From Echinostoma caproni (taxonomy: Eukaryota > Platyhelminthes > Trematoda > Plagiorchiida > Echinostomatidae): a stretch of DNA of 64,000 nucleotides. The position numbers were made by a program, and so were the translations under genes. Positions 49,400-62,301 of this stretch are shown piece after piece (within the stretch, counting starts at the first letter, position 1; each line of letters begins with the position of its first letter). The notes beneath the pieces are model-generated. The model did not search any database and was not told where the DNA came from. It saw only the letters and a program-made list of their open reading frames with translations. The stretch lies in contig UZAN01040004.1 of NCBI GenBank assembly GCA_900618425.1, forward strand, positions 29,540 through 93,539. The letters are read 5' to 3'.

Positions 49400-52300
49400 C
49401 ACCCGCGCGACTGAATGAAGCTAATGCACGTCAAGTAGAAGAACCGAAAAACTTGTGGAGATCGATTGCGCCTTTTCATTGTCTGTTCGGACTGATGGCG
49501 GTTTATGTCTCACGAAAAATTGGTATCGTGTTTATCAAACGGCAAATAATTGAACGAGTATTTAAAGGTTGATGGTGGTTTTACTGAGAGGGTACGCTTT
49601 AACCTGAGTGATTGGCACGATATCTGTCAAAAACAGACTTAAAAGAAAGAAATGTTTAATAAAAATACTTGNTGTTTAATAAAAATACTTGATAGGAAAC
49701 AGATAACTTATTCGTTCTGTGAAGTTGACTACAGACCAACAAGGTAATTTCAAGGCTTTGTAAAACAATAAGGCTAATCCAACGCCCTATTTAATTGAGC
49801 AATGTGAGATAACTGATAAGAAACTATTTCTCGTCAGAACTACCTGGTGTGCCAATTAGTTATCTCAGCAGTTTGAAATTCTGACATTCACAAGACAGTT
49901 TCACATTGATTTCGCTGTGAACTTCTTTAAAGCGTCCTGGTGTGAGTTCATCGTTCCCAAGGGATGTAAATCAGACTACCTGGAATCTGTTCGGATAGAC
50001 AAAACAAGTCGTAATTTGCTTTTGTGAAAGCCTCAAGAGTGAACCGATAACTCACAAGAAACAAATATTAGGAATACACAGAAAACCATCGAACAAATAT
50101 ATGGAGAATTCCTCTAGCCCAAGCCCCTAAGGCGACCAATGGTTTGCACCATCTGCGGAACTGTGTATTCGTTAAGGTTTGATCTAATGATGAATAGACT
50201 GCGATTCCTTGAAGTTTGAAGTTGTGAATGGGAAAAGACCGGGTTGGCTGGATTCATCCATTAAATAATGAACACTAGGAGTTTATCACGATGACAAGTA
50301 CTTAAACGGTGTCACCTTCGTACATGAATACAATTCAACCAAAACATCAATATAAGTGCTAACTCGTGTGACGCGGAAAATGTATCTGTGTAGGTAAACT
50401 TGTTCAACAGCTTTGATGTCCCGACACATTGAGATATAATATGGTCTTTTAATTTCCTTTTGAGAACGGACTACTGGTAATGCCCAAGTTCCAAATTTTT
50501 TTCCCAAAAATCAATCGTCAATTATCTATAGATCACGCTTCACAAAAGTTAATCTTCTTACATTTCGATTGCAATAAATAGGCAGTACTAAGTTTATCAA
50601 ACTATTTTTTATACTTCCTGTCCCTCTTTGGTTTTATTCCGATAGATATACATATGTTGATTCTAAGCAATAGCATTTGGGGCATAAATTTATATTTGTC
50701 GGTTAAGTACGTCTTACGTATTTATTTAGCGAGATAGAATATTGTTATAAATCACTGACAAACATGATTATGTATTGCATCATCGTGTTTCATTTTACTT
50801 GAGACAGTATAAGCGGGAAACTATTTTATTTTATTTTATTTGAGAAGTAGTGTAAATGGAGATTATGGTGTCTTGCCTACAGGGGTGATCTCTTGTGGTA
50901 TCCAGAGAAGTTGCTTTTCTTGTTCACAACGGAAATTGGGATTAATTCAGGTCAACCACTATTGCGACACGAAATTTCCCGGGTGAAGTTTTAATAGTTT
51001 TTATTGATTTGTGTGTGCGCGCACACATTTTTACATTTCGGAAACTAGCAGTAGCCGTAAACAAACACAAATAAAATTCTAATAACAGATGAATTTCATC
51101 ATTTGTTTAGCGAATTATGTATTATTATGCAGTAGGAGTGCCTCATGGCAGTTTAATATCTACGACAACCACAGACCCCACACCAACAATATGATGTTGC
51201 ATAGCCATATAAGTCTCCTTTTACTTTTTGTATGTGGCTCCGCAGTATCTTATGGTCTAATAATCCAAATACTTTGATATCAGCGACACACATTGAATTA
51301 AAAACGCAGTTTAGCGAAAAAGCTTTTTTTCGGTAACTCATCAACTGGCTAATACGTCACATTTTATATCACATCATTTTGTATAGAAAAGAGAAGACAA
51401 AACTAATGATTATTCAAATGAGATATCATTTGCTGATATAAGCATTAGAGTATTGAAACCTTTTATTGTGAACAGCAAAATTATTATTAAATTATTTTAC
51501 AAAAATTTCACTTCATGGAGCTCAAGTTGACGGAGCTCCTTGAATTTGTAACGCAACTCTGGATGCCTCTAAAGCGAAGTTTGGTGCCACGGTTCAACAA
51601 CGCCAAGCACTTCACTGCAATCACATTGTACTAAAGCTATCGAACTCATCTTTGTTACTGTCCCTGGGTAGTCGAACTAGGTTTTCACAATCGATGTGAG
51701 TCATCCAAATAGTGGTGAATAAAAATACTTCCCAGTAGTTTCGCTATAGAGAATGAGAATGTTCGCCAAAAACTATTAATATTCAGTACGGGTCTCTGTC
51801 ACGATTATTCGGCTTTCAGTGATTTAATATGGTGTTTGGTTCACATTTTCCCAATATCCGCATTACGCATCGGCGCTTGATTAAACTACTCAATTAAAAC
51901 AAAATTGAGTTTAGAAAGACATAGGTGGTTGTGAAGCGGTTAAAGTCGTTCCACTAGCAACATTGACGTTCTGAGTTCGAACCGCGCCACTGCCTTCTAG
52001 CTTCCACAAATCTGTATTTATCCGGACAGCCTTTTGTGGGGCCACGGAGTGTTTTCCTGAAGTTGACTGTATGTTTTTGTACCGAATAAGCAGAAAACTA
52101 AAGTAAAAGCATTCATTTATCTATATTCATAATTACATCATCTTATTCAGTAGTACCGCTCCACCGAAACCAGCCAAGTACACCTGAACCGAAGGGAATT
52201 ACTTCAGATGATGTTACAACTACAATTTTTTTCAGTCACAGACAATCAGATAAGTTTTTCATGTAACCAAAGGGACTAAAGTATATTAGATTTTTTAACT

Positions 52301-54366
52301 TTCACATTGGATGTCAATACATCATTTATTTGAATCACAGCATCTGAAATTCCCTATTGTGTTTTCCCTTTGAGCTTCGGTTGGCTGTCGTTCCATTCCA
52401 TGAAAACCGATTCTGCAAGTTTCCTGCTCAATGAAACCGTAAATTATTTCTCAAACCCGTGATGGAAAATATTTAACGGAAGCAGTCGATGTGACCGCAC
52501 ACCCTCGTAAGTTAATTTTGTATTTTCTGCAACTTGGTGTCGCAGTTTATTGATATCAATTTAATTGATCACAAACTTTAATTATAAAAGATAACTTACT
52601 GATGGTATTTTGACGATTTACCGGAAAATACTCTGGTTGGAAACTCTAAACCAACCTTTCCTTCTTCAATTTTGCCATGATTTTTTCTTATGAATAATTG
52701 AAAGTATCCAAGATTAACATTGTCGCGTATAAAGCCAAGGAAACGCAACCTGCAAAATCGGGAAGCACAGCGGTCCCTAGCTAGTTCTGTGCTCGAGGAA
52801 ATCTTTCAATAAATCGAGTTAAATCACCCGATACTCATTCATGATCAAAAAGATTAATTCCCTCTGAATTCAGTTGTTTCCAGATGTTTGTGCATTTCAT
52901 TTTGAGATACAACACTGTTTTACGAGCTCAAGGTAAAGCCGGCAATATATAATGCAAATGAATAAAATAAGGTTTTACGGTAATCTATGATTGCAGATGA
53001 TTAAACCAGAGCCACTGATTTATTCAATAAATGAGGGTCCCATATACCTGCAAAGAATGCAGTAATAGCCCCTAGATTGTCGTATGAAATACCTGTTTTT
53101 CTACAGAATCTCCAGAGAAGCAAACATCAATTGTTATGGATTACTATTATGATCAAATTCTCCGAACTGATTTGCGCAGTATGCTTTGACAATGGTAGAA
53201 CCAACAATTAGGAAGAACTTTAATGATTTTAAGGGTATTCAGATTTGTTCAATTGGATTTGAGTAACTCACGATTCTGTCTATCAGTCATAACTGAACGC
53301 TGGGCATCCTGTATAATATCACAAGTTCCTAGAAATCAGGTAGGGGATCAACTGTGAGAGCCACTATACGCTGCAGCTGTGGGCATTTTCGTTCCATCCG
53401 GTTTAGAACACGTATTGCTGAGGCGGGAACGTTTTCGAAAACTCAGCCTTATTAAGTAGAGACATACTGAATGTTGGAAACATGCTCCAGTTAATGACAA
53501 CTTTTGAATCTAATTATTGAATATCAATAAATGATGTGCAGTACTCCAGAAGAACTAACTGACTGATCAAGAGACAGAAAGAGTTGCAAAGATTCTCAGA
53601 GAAAAACGACATCGGAATTTGTAAACACAAAAGCCCCGTTTATAAGTTAAATACTTTCCCCCAGTTGAGACTGATAAAGAAAATCAGATCGATCGATTAA
53701 ACCAGCAGACAAATCTAATCTCGTCATGTTTCAAAGTATTTAAGTTATTTATTGAGCGTATGTAATAATAATGATATATGTTCACTGAAAGTGGACCCAA
53801 GTAGCAGATATCGAAATCTATTGTCATTACAAATTAAACAATATAGCATGCGAAAGTTGGCAGTGTACAAAAAGTGGGAGCAAGGACATTTAGGCAACGG
53901 AAAACACGACAGGAAAATACTCATTTTTTTAACGACCTTATCTCAGGTATAATTATTACTGTAAACGAGATATTTATTGTACATTTGAACACTTGAATGA
54001 TGCGAAGTTAACAGAATATAGAGTGGTCATTTGGATAACTAAAGTGTACAGTCGATACGTTCGATCGATACGTCATCACTGGCCACACCAGCTAATTGCG
54101 CTATATTCTCCTGTTCGCATCAATCACAGTCAACCGGTGTCATTTCGCGCTTGGTTCTATTCCACTGTTCCACGTTTCTGTGAGTTCGTTTCAATGACAA
54201 CTTTCACGACGAAATAAGCGAAACTGCCTTATTATCAGAAAATGATGATGTCCTGCATCGCATTACTTCCCGGTGACATAACAGTGACCCACATGATTGA
54301 GAGGCGTTATGACCCCTACCTCCATGTTCCGGTCGTAAATAATTTGCAAAATAAGACTAATGCTAA
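49400..54366. other. Intergenic or intronic sequence
   Basis: AT-rich; holds a tRNA-like SINE at 51926-52060, a TTTTA run near 50825-50842 and no ORF with splice context and motifs. Confidence 0.4.
51926..52060 (+). repeat. tRNA-derived SINE
   Basis: The A-box-like GGTTGTGAAGCGGTTAAAG and B-box-like GAGTTCGAACCGC are at tRNA spacing. GTGG and CCAC near the two ends can pair. The following GGCCACGGAGTGTTTTCCTG body is unlike families A and B. Confidence 0.45.
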
Positions 54367-54617
54367 TTAGCTAAATTCATCAAACTTTGTCCATGTTTGA
54401 TGATGTTTTATCAAACAGCTTTCTCTTGATATGAATTTGAAACACAGCACAGTAGAGTTGAACACAATCGACGTCTGCGTAAAGTTCACTTTACCATCTT
54501 GCATGACACAGTGCAGGTTAGCAAAATTGATGCCATTTATGAAGGTTCCTGTCTGTGATAAACGTTTGTACCATACATGGTCTGCCAGGGCAAGGCCAGG
54601 GAAATTAACTGTGCCTT
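54367..54617 (-). CDS. Candidate terminal exon, unrecognised
   Basis: The segment follows an acceptor ending GTTACTAG and encodes about 83 residues to a TAA at 54369-54367. It starts EGTVNFPGLALADHVWYKRL and contains HCVMQDGKVNFTQTSIVF with NxT/NxS sites (VNFTQ, FNSTV) and four cysteines, so it looks extracellular. I do not recognise a family. The end DEFS resembles the end DEFSKS of the exon at 55757-55457, which may be chance. Confidence 0.3.
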
Positions 54618-54829
54618 CTAGTAACACACGTAAGTTTTCCGCCAGTGTATCCTATCGCTTCGGCAAACCGCGGTAGACGTGTGCTAGAGGCGAGGAGAAT
54701 CAAAACCAGCTCGGTTTTTCGACTAACTCAATGTTTTATCTCAAATGTTTGACTTGATATTGCAGAGGCCGGCAGCAGTTTTACCGGTAACCTTGCCCTA
54801 GTAGAACCATGCGTGGTGAAGTCGTTTAC

Positions 54830-55043
54830 CACTGGCATTATCTTTGTTGTAATGATGTAACGGTTTTTGTGATGTGTAGTATGCCTCTGGTATGATATAG
54901 GTAACTCGGTCGGAATGAAGATTTTGTTCCCCGTTGTTGCACCGTCTTCTCACTCTTCGTGTTGCTTTTGTTTTCCAATGAAGGAAGTGTATCACAAAGA
55001 AACCACACAGCTCCAGTTGCATGTTTGGTAAGATTACACTTAT
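54830..55043 (-). CDS. Candidate exon, unrecognised, basic/tail-like
   Basis: A 214-nt segment between GATTGCCCAG and a possible donor G|GTAAAC. One frame encodes a moderately hydrophobic start (LELCGFFVIHFLHW), a basic cluster (TRRVRRRC) and a polar tail (TYIIPEAYYTSQKPLHHY). A second frame is also open for most of the length (CPDKCNLTKHATGAVWFLCD), so the true frame is unknown. It lies between two other exon-like ORFs on the same strand. Confidence 0.2.
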
Positions 55044-55456
55044 CTGGGCAATCAACATGTCCCATACAACCTTATACAATCAGATAGAGCAGCATGCTGG
55101 ACGTATCCGTTTCACCCAAGTTGACTGATATAAACCACCTTGGAGATAAAAACGGAGACATTAAAAAATTGATTGGCTCTAGATAAACGCCAATAAAATG
55201 GAAAGCAAATAAAATTAATTGCTATTATTTGTGCATACATAAATTATTTCCATTTCTCAAGTATGCCGATTTCAAGATTTAAACTGCTTTTATCCTTTCA
55301 TTTATTAATAAAACGTTTATTGAATGCGAACGAAATGTCAGTAAATAAACAAACGAAAGGGAAAACGCTTTTGTCTTCATTTCAATAAATCGGTTTGAAA
55401 CTGGCTTTATCTGGGATGAAAATTTGTCAGTGTAAATTCAAATTACATGGCAACGC

Positions 55457-55757
55457 CTAGCTCTTAGAAAACTCATCAATTGTAATCAGTAAACATTCAT
55501 TAGAATGTTGATCAATTACTTTCGATAATAAACAGGATTCAGCGGTCCAGTGGAATGAGCGAATCAGTTTGTTATATCCTCGCGTGATAAATCGTTCCTT
55601 ATCCAGTTCATCAACTTCCTCTCTAACCCAGTCCGAACATTCCTTGCCAGAATGAAGTTTTTCGGGAGTGGAAAAACAAATTTGAGTCAGGTGAGGTTCT
55701 GGGTGGTAACCGATATTTATCCCATGGGTGTGGTTACGTGTTCTATCCCAAATGACC
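55457..55757 (-). CDS. Candidate exon with weak S6-like resemblance
   Basis: The ORF follows TTTGAGGTTCAG and encodes about 99 residues to a TAG at 55459-55457. EPHLTQICFSTPEKL (strand), ECSDWVREEVDEL (helix) and LIRSFHWTAESCLL (a W...C strand) appear in the order of the dystroglycan S6-like domain, with one cysteine near each expected place. The match is low and the exon ends in a stop where dystroglycan would continue. It may be a divergent paralogue, a pseudogene or an unrelated secreted protein. Confidence 0.28.
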
Positions 55758-56572
55758 CTGAACCTCAAAGCATCGAACAGAAGTGAATTATAGATCTATG
55801 CATGACAATGAGAACCCAATATAGAGATGAAACTCACAAAAAGGGCCATGGTGAGATTTTGATATTTTTCCTCGCTCAGTTTAAATAAAACAAAAAAATT
55901 TTCATTGGATAGTGTGTGCAGAAAAAATGAAATGAATTTGTTTTCGAAAGATAAACTTATTTTCCATAACACATTTTGTTATGAACAATCATTCTCCATT
56001 TGAAAAAGTGAGTTCCCAGGAAAATATGTGTCCATTTGTGTTGGAGTCACTGTTTATGAGACGTGATTCAGAAATGACAGGTTTGACTCAACAACGAGGC
56101 AAGTGGAACACAAACATTCAGCTAAGTCAACGTTTAGATTCCCAGTTACGTTTTATCACGAAGTTTCCTTTATTGTTTGGTTTGCTTTTGGTTAGGCTTT
56201 TATATGAAAATGAGTTTGGGTTACATTCAAATGGAAATCATATAAGTTGATACGTTTCACTTCATCTCCCCCGATAAATCATTTCAGTAGTGCTGAAATG
56301 ACTTTTAATGTAAAACCGCTTTATTAGAAAAGTTAGTGAAATATAAGTAACCGGAAACTTCTCAAAGCATTGTATACGTAGGCAGCATAATGTTTTCAAA
56401 TTATAATAACGACCGGTTTCCTGTTCAACATTTGTATCTCAGCTCCTTTACTACTGAAAGTTAAATAACAAATCTGAAACAAATCAGAACTTATTTTTGA
56501 TGGGGTTTCACAAACTATATAGCAATCTTTAGAGTTAATATTTTATTTCGACAGTAGTATTTATCATTGTTC

Positions 56573-56862
56573 TTATGGTGAATTTTGTCGTGTAAAGAGC
56601 AAATCAATCGTGAACTGTAAAGATAGGAAGCACTGGACAGCTGTTTCTACCTCGTTAGGGCGGAGTCGGTAGTATGCCTGCTTTCTGCCTGTGAGGTCTC
56701 GTGTTCGATACCTAGTTGGGTCGATGGATTCGCACGGCTGATGAAATACAACCAGGTCGAAACAGGTGTGCATCGCTTCCTCATTTTTTTCAGTTCATGC
56801 TTCGTATGCCCTTTACACGACAAAATTTATCACATGAGCAAACCAAATCCTCCGTTTATCAA
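56573..56862 (+). mobile_element. Fold-back tRNA-derived SINE (family A), second copy
   Basis: The same design as 26591-27000. The left arm (about 56575-56650) carries GGTGAATTTTGTCGTGTAAAG and the right arm (about 56753-56862) its inverse, CTTTACACGACAAAATTTATC, then AAACCAAATCCTCC. Between them is a tRNA-like head (about 56660-56730) with the B-box-like GTGTTCGATACCTAG. The outer right end matches, inverted, the outer left end of the first copy. No clear target-site duplication was seen. Confidence 0.65.
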
Positions 56863-56869
56863 ACGTTTT

Positions 56870-58570
56870 ATAATAGTAACATAAATAACCTCGTAACTTC
56901 TCCAAAATGTTGAAATTCTATGCGGTACATCAGTGTAAAACTAATTGATTTCTCACTTCTGCTCATCATACAGCCACCAGTATGGAAAGGACAATTACCA
57001 AAAATGGTTAGCAGGGCACAAAAATTAGAGCTTCTTTTGCGAACCAGATTTACCAATTGATTATCTCAATGATTTTCAATCGTCGGCCCAGATGAAGTCC
57101 ACCGTTATTAAAAACGTGTAGGTTTTTACGACGAATCTTTAACTCACAAGTAGCAGTTGTTGTGACAACGTAAAATAATGCAAATCAAGCAAGATTATAA
57201 AGAGAGATACATATGCGTCTAAATGATTCCTCATATGTTTAAAGGGCTGATGTAGGTTAACCAATGGAACACCCACAATGTTCAATCATCATGGAAATAG
57301 CCGTTGGTAATTTGGACTTTCGCAAAAGTTACTTCCATTTTGATCTCTGGCATGTTAGAGAGAAACAAGGTAAAATGGCATTTGCCGAATGCCGATTGTG
57401 GGATTGATTTCATTGCGATCTCGTCAGTTTCGTAGGACAGTGCAATAATAAACTTCCCAAGACAGGACCAAGTGAGTGGGTGGAGGAAACTTACACCAAG
57501 CTTTCAGCGAAAAAGTTCGTCGAGTCATCCATTTTGTGATCCTGTGGAAGGTGATATGCTGTTTCTCGAATCACGCATCCTTCAGAGAAGATTTCCCGGC
57601 ACAGCGTTCTCAATACATCACGTCACTCAATCGAGTCTGTCAGAAAAAATCCACTAGTACCGATAGCCTTTAGTATGATTTGCCATGTTTCGTTTAAAAA
57701 TAGGGTTTAACAACTTTTTCAGAGACGTAAGTTCTATTTGATTCATGTCCTGGTTTTCAACCACGCAGGTTGATGTTTAACTTCTGGACCCAACAAAAAT
57801 CTCACCGTAACGAGAAGATTTACCCCAACCGAAGCTACGAGTAACCATATGGTCGTGTGCCTTTCGATCGGCTGCGTTACACTTAGACGCTCTCTGTCAC
57901 ACTTTAAATTCTACAGTTTCATGCGTCGTTGCTACTCACAACGTCATATAATTTGTCTCAAACCTGTCACGCCATCTTTTGATTATCCAACGGCTTGTAC
58001 GACTCCAGTTTTCAACTGTCTAACTCAGACCAAAACACACGCCAATGTGCACAGTTTGCTTCCTTTTTAGTTCTGATGCTTGCCCAAAAGCCACAAGCAA
58101 TTGCATTTTCATATTTTTTTCTCGCAATGTTTCGTTCTTCCCAGTGTTTTCTTTATCAAAGATTGTCATTGCTTGCCAAATGAGGCATACCCTTATGTCT
58201 GCTGTATTGTATTAAGTTATACAGCGTTCATCAAGCTTACTGCTTGAAAATGATGGTGTTGATGGAAATTCTGACGCGTCTAGTAAATCAGGTGTGATTT
58301 TTTGTCGACATTGCCTGAACACCAAAAGAAAGAAATCACGGAGTTTCCTAATTACCTATTCAAAGCCGGTGAATAGTTCGTGCAAGAATCGAATGGAAAT
58401 ACAGATAAATCGGCTGCATTATCTACACCGAAAGTATTCAAAAAATAAATAAAAACAGCTATTGGATTATTTGTGCCCGCATAAAAAGTATCTTATTTCT
58501 GGCCTAGATAACCATGAGTACCCTATGATTCGTTCGACTCATCGACTGAATTCACCTGGCTCTGTGTATT
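56870..58570. other. Intergenic sequence, nothing recognised
   Basis: Short ORFs on the plus strand (57472-57673 and 57849-58183) show no motif or splice context. Confidence 0.35.
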
Positions 58571-58940
58571 TCAGAAATCCCGAAAGTTCACCTCATTGAA
58601 TGCACGGCGCTTGCGCTGACGCATCGTTGACCGATATTGCAGGAGTTCGGAAACGGTAAGGAAACGTGCATGTTTTGGTTCAGGTGGCCTAAATCTAGGT
58701 TTGATTGGCAAGGGGTCAAATCTTTGACTGAAATGGGACAGCCTTAGCCACCAGCAACTGGCAGATCGAGAGGCAGACACACCTGCGCGCAGCCGAGGAC
58801 ACACGGTAGATCGTCTATAACAATGAATATTGCAGCATTCGCAAGTCGTGGAGAATGAAATGCCTGCATACACGTCCCGAAAATAATATGATTTGTTTCC
58901 TAAACGGTGAGCCTGATAATTAGCTTTTTTGACTGTCATG
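58571..58940 (-). CDS. Candidate coding segment(s), unrecognised
   Basis: The minus strand is open for over 140 codons to a TGA at 58573-58571. Two AG sites have good tracts (TAATTATCAG and CTGTCCCATTTCAG) and one GT (GCGCAG|GTGTGT) lies between them, so this may be two exons split by an intron of about 60 nt. The first part is cysteine-rich (TTCECCNIHCYRR). The second reads either RFDPLPIKPRFRPPEPKHARF to a basic end, or in another frame KDLTPCQSNLDLGHLNQ up to a GTGAAC donor. Frame and family are undetermined. Confidence 0.25.
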
Positions 58941-58999
58941 TTATCCATAATAAGTAGGAATATTTTGATCAATTCGGGAACATCGAATCCGCAACTCAA

Positions 59000-60870
59000 G
59001 TCGGTTAGAGATAAAAGGTTGCCACGGTAGCGTCAGTACCATAATATCTCCGCTATCACAGTGACTATGTTCCGGAAACCCCGCGATACATGGAAATCGG
59101 TATTATGAATAGCTTATATCCTTCGATTATCATTGCACCTTTTAAAGCACTTAAAGCCTGCTAACACCTATATAAATTATCACAAAGTGTAAATTCACCA
59201 GACAAATTTAAACTAAAAACCGACGGTGTGGTGATGCCGCGATAGAACAATTGCAGAACGACGGATTATTTAATGCAATTGATTTTATACCAAATGGTAA
59301 ATGGCGTGAAAGTTGATAATAACTGCCAAAACATTTCTTTAATTGAGGAAGTGTCTTAAGTGTATTGACTGTAGTTGGTCATGTGTTCTTACTGAGTGCT
59401 TATTAAACACAAGACCATGGGAAGAAAGTATGATTGCAGATACGTCTGGGAATATATTTTACATTTTTTCATTGACCTAATTAATATGACGTATTCGAAT
59501 AAGCTCTGAAGGATAACCAAATATGATCAGCAAACAGAAGTGCATACCCTCCCCCCCCACCTCGCGCCAGTTTGTTTCCACATTTATCGAATGACAAATG
59601 AGCTCATAGTGAGCAACTGCCAACCAATCAATAAGGGGACACTTGTTGAATCATTGGTCGTTGAGGAGCATTTCTAATGATGTAGTCCAAACTATATATG
59701 CTCGAAACTATATTAAAATATAGGAATGCGTCACTTGGATTGTCTTAGTTTTTATTTTCGTGGAATTGCTGTACGCCTACAATTCCTTTAATCATATTTT
59801 GTAACAAAACCGCTTTCCTATATATTTATCCTGATTTTTTACTCGTTTCGGGTACCTAAAGAGTGTTGAAACTCGATTCCTTCGATGAGAGCGTCTTTCT
59901 CAAAAAAGTTGTCCAAATAATTAGTCACCTGTTATAACTGTACAGTTGAACTGACCAATAAATGATATTTGTTGCCCGGATATTGCTCGGGCAATATGGG
60001 TTGTTTACTGAAAAACTGCTCTGCCCAGTAAATTCCAGGTCTTTGCTGACTTGATAATCAAATAAGAGGCTGCATCCAGTTGTAATTTTATTGTTCGATT
60101 ATTGATACAAATTGGACTATACTTCTGATGACATTTAAAATTGGGGTGTTCATGGCAAAAGTTAGATTCGATAAGCTGCGCCATGGATTGCTTTCAGAAT
60201 GGAATCATTTTGATTTAGAGCGATAGTGACAGATGGTTTCTGTGTGACCAACCACATTACAGGTTTCCCACTTCTGTTGTCTGTATGCTCAAAATATACC
60301 AGAATGCCACTGTCCACAATGTCAACATGCATTGCGAGGTCTGCTTTGTCGTCTTCTGGATGTGGTTAATGCATTCACGTCAGTAAATGGTAGGTCTCCT
60401 TGTGGTGATCCAGGCCTACGAAATGACGCATACCCTGGAGCGGCGCGTTACAGTTTCCGAACAACTGTGATCAATCAAACTTCACGGGTGACGTCAGCAA
60501 AGCGCGTACGTGTCACTGTATCTGGACCACATATCATAGGTAGATTGTACCAGCCAATCAGAGACCATGCGGCCCAGACAGAAGCAGAACGATGCAAGAA
60601 CTACTGGAACGCTATTCGCAGAAACCCGGATTACCAATGAGTTTGTCTTGTACATATTATTTAATCCCCTTATTTCTTTCAATAAACGAACCACTGCTCC
60701 TGTGGTCTTTTCTTCGCGGCTCGGTTACGTGGGACATTGCGTGCAAGTGCCAGTGTGGTCCATTGCTTACGTGATCCAGTTCGTGATTGCTAATCCTTGA
60801 TTCGTATTCCGTGATCCGTATTGCGTGGTTCCTATTTCGAGTTCAGTGCGTACTACTACTACCATTACTA
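59000..60870. other. Intergenic sequence, nothing recognised
   Basis: AT-rich, with a C-tract at 59550-59559 and a GC-richer plus-strand stretch around 60.33-60.85 kb whose ORF (60332-60640) matches nothing known to me. The latter adjoins the gypsy gag remnant and could be element or insertion-site sequence. Confidence 0.35.
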
Positions 60871-60879
60871 CAATCATTA

Positions 60880-61490
60880 CACTCCTGTTTTCATCATTTT
60901 TTAAATTGATTAAACGCTGGCACTCATCAATCCCTTGTTGTAACGTAATGTTTGTGTTAGTTTCAAGTTCGGCTAATAACCGTGTACAGTTTCAATTTCG
61001 GTGGGGAGGTGGAGACCACAAACTAAAATAAGAATTTGAAACTGACCATTATTGAGGCCTTGAAGTTTGAAGCGCTCGCATTCACCATTAACACGATTGA
61101 CATAGTAGACCAAATCTTCTTCAGCGGCCTTGGAAAGTTTTAGGGATTGATAGCGTGTATTGAACATAGATGATCTTCCACCAAAGATTGTACTAAGGTG
61201 TTTGACTGTTTCTTCCAAGTCGAGGTCCTTTCGATTTGTGTCGAGGATAAAACAGCATGTTTTGCGTTCTTTTGGGCCCAATTTGCGAAGTAAAAGTCAA
61301 ATACGAGCAGCATCAATTTTCAGGACACCCACATATCTCTGATACCATGACTCAAAAGTGACACCGACATCAGGCTCCTAATGAAATTCATTGATACTTT
61401 GAAACAAAGGTTCCACTCTAGTAAACTTTGAGTTATCTGCATTCTGCTGCACAGAAAGACACTGAATCAAAGGCTCAAATGTTCCTAATT
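60880..61490 (-). mobile_element. Ty3/gypsy-type gag remnant
   Basis: Read on the minus strand, this matches the capsid part of gypsy-type gag proteins common in invertebrate genomes. It runs from a KLGTFEPL start (near 61490), through TFESWYQRYVG, a KLGPKERK segment and LSTIFGGRSSMFNTRY, to VNRVNGECERFKL and VCGL. After a frame change, ITLQQGIDECQRLINL follows near 60.93 kb. At least two in-frame stops and one frameshift break it. No protease, polymerase or LTRs were found on either side. The sequence past 60.88 kb turns into GTA-type simple repeat. It is an inactive fragment. Confidence 0.75.
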
Positions 61491-62301
61491 TTGTTTTGAT
61501 AGCTGCTGCAAAAGCCCACTGGAATAACCATTTTTCACCGTCACCAGATTGTTATAACTGTACGCCCCTGAGTAGTAAGAACACGAATCAATGAATTGGA
61601 ACGGGTTGACTGTACTTGTGTCGCAACGATTTACAGGGCCAAAATATGAAATATTGTTCAGTAAACACATCGGGTCTGTCAGTGATGGCAAAATTGATAG
61701 CAGGCTGATCACTCACATGCTGGGCAGAATTTGAATTCTCACTACATCGCCCTTCGAACTCAGATAAATGTTGTTTGCAGAAGGCAATGAAGATGAAGAT
61801 ATACAGTACTGGCCGATTGTGATGCACTAAAATATTTTCTTTATGATCAAAGAGAGTTTCATTATATTTATCATCCATATTAATGCTTTAGGTATGGACA
61901 ATAATTTTTACCTTGTCTGCTTCGATGTACGTAGTTTCTGGGCTGCATGATTGTCAATTAAACGTGCCTGACCTTGAGTGCCAAGACTAAATGATTTGAA
62001 CATGAGAATCGCAAACTGTATCGAGTATGACAACGCAATACTTTCTAATAAGAATGACTCAAGAATTATCCCAAATCATTTCCGTCAACCCTTGCCACTT
62101 CCCTTATTTGTAATGAGGCATTATTTTATCTAATGTATAATCCATTATAGCAACGTTATTGGATAACCAAATGAAATTCTTTCACAATCCAGAGAAATTG
62201 CATTAAATAAGGTTTCATAAAAATAGTCTATATTTGATATCTAACTCAATCAATTCGGGAAATACCACATCAATCAAAGTCAACCTTGAAATCAAGGTTG
62301 T

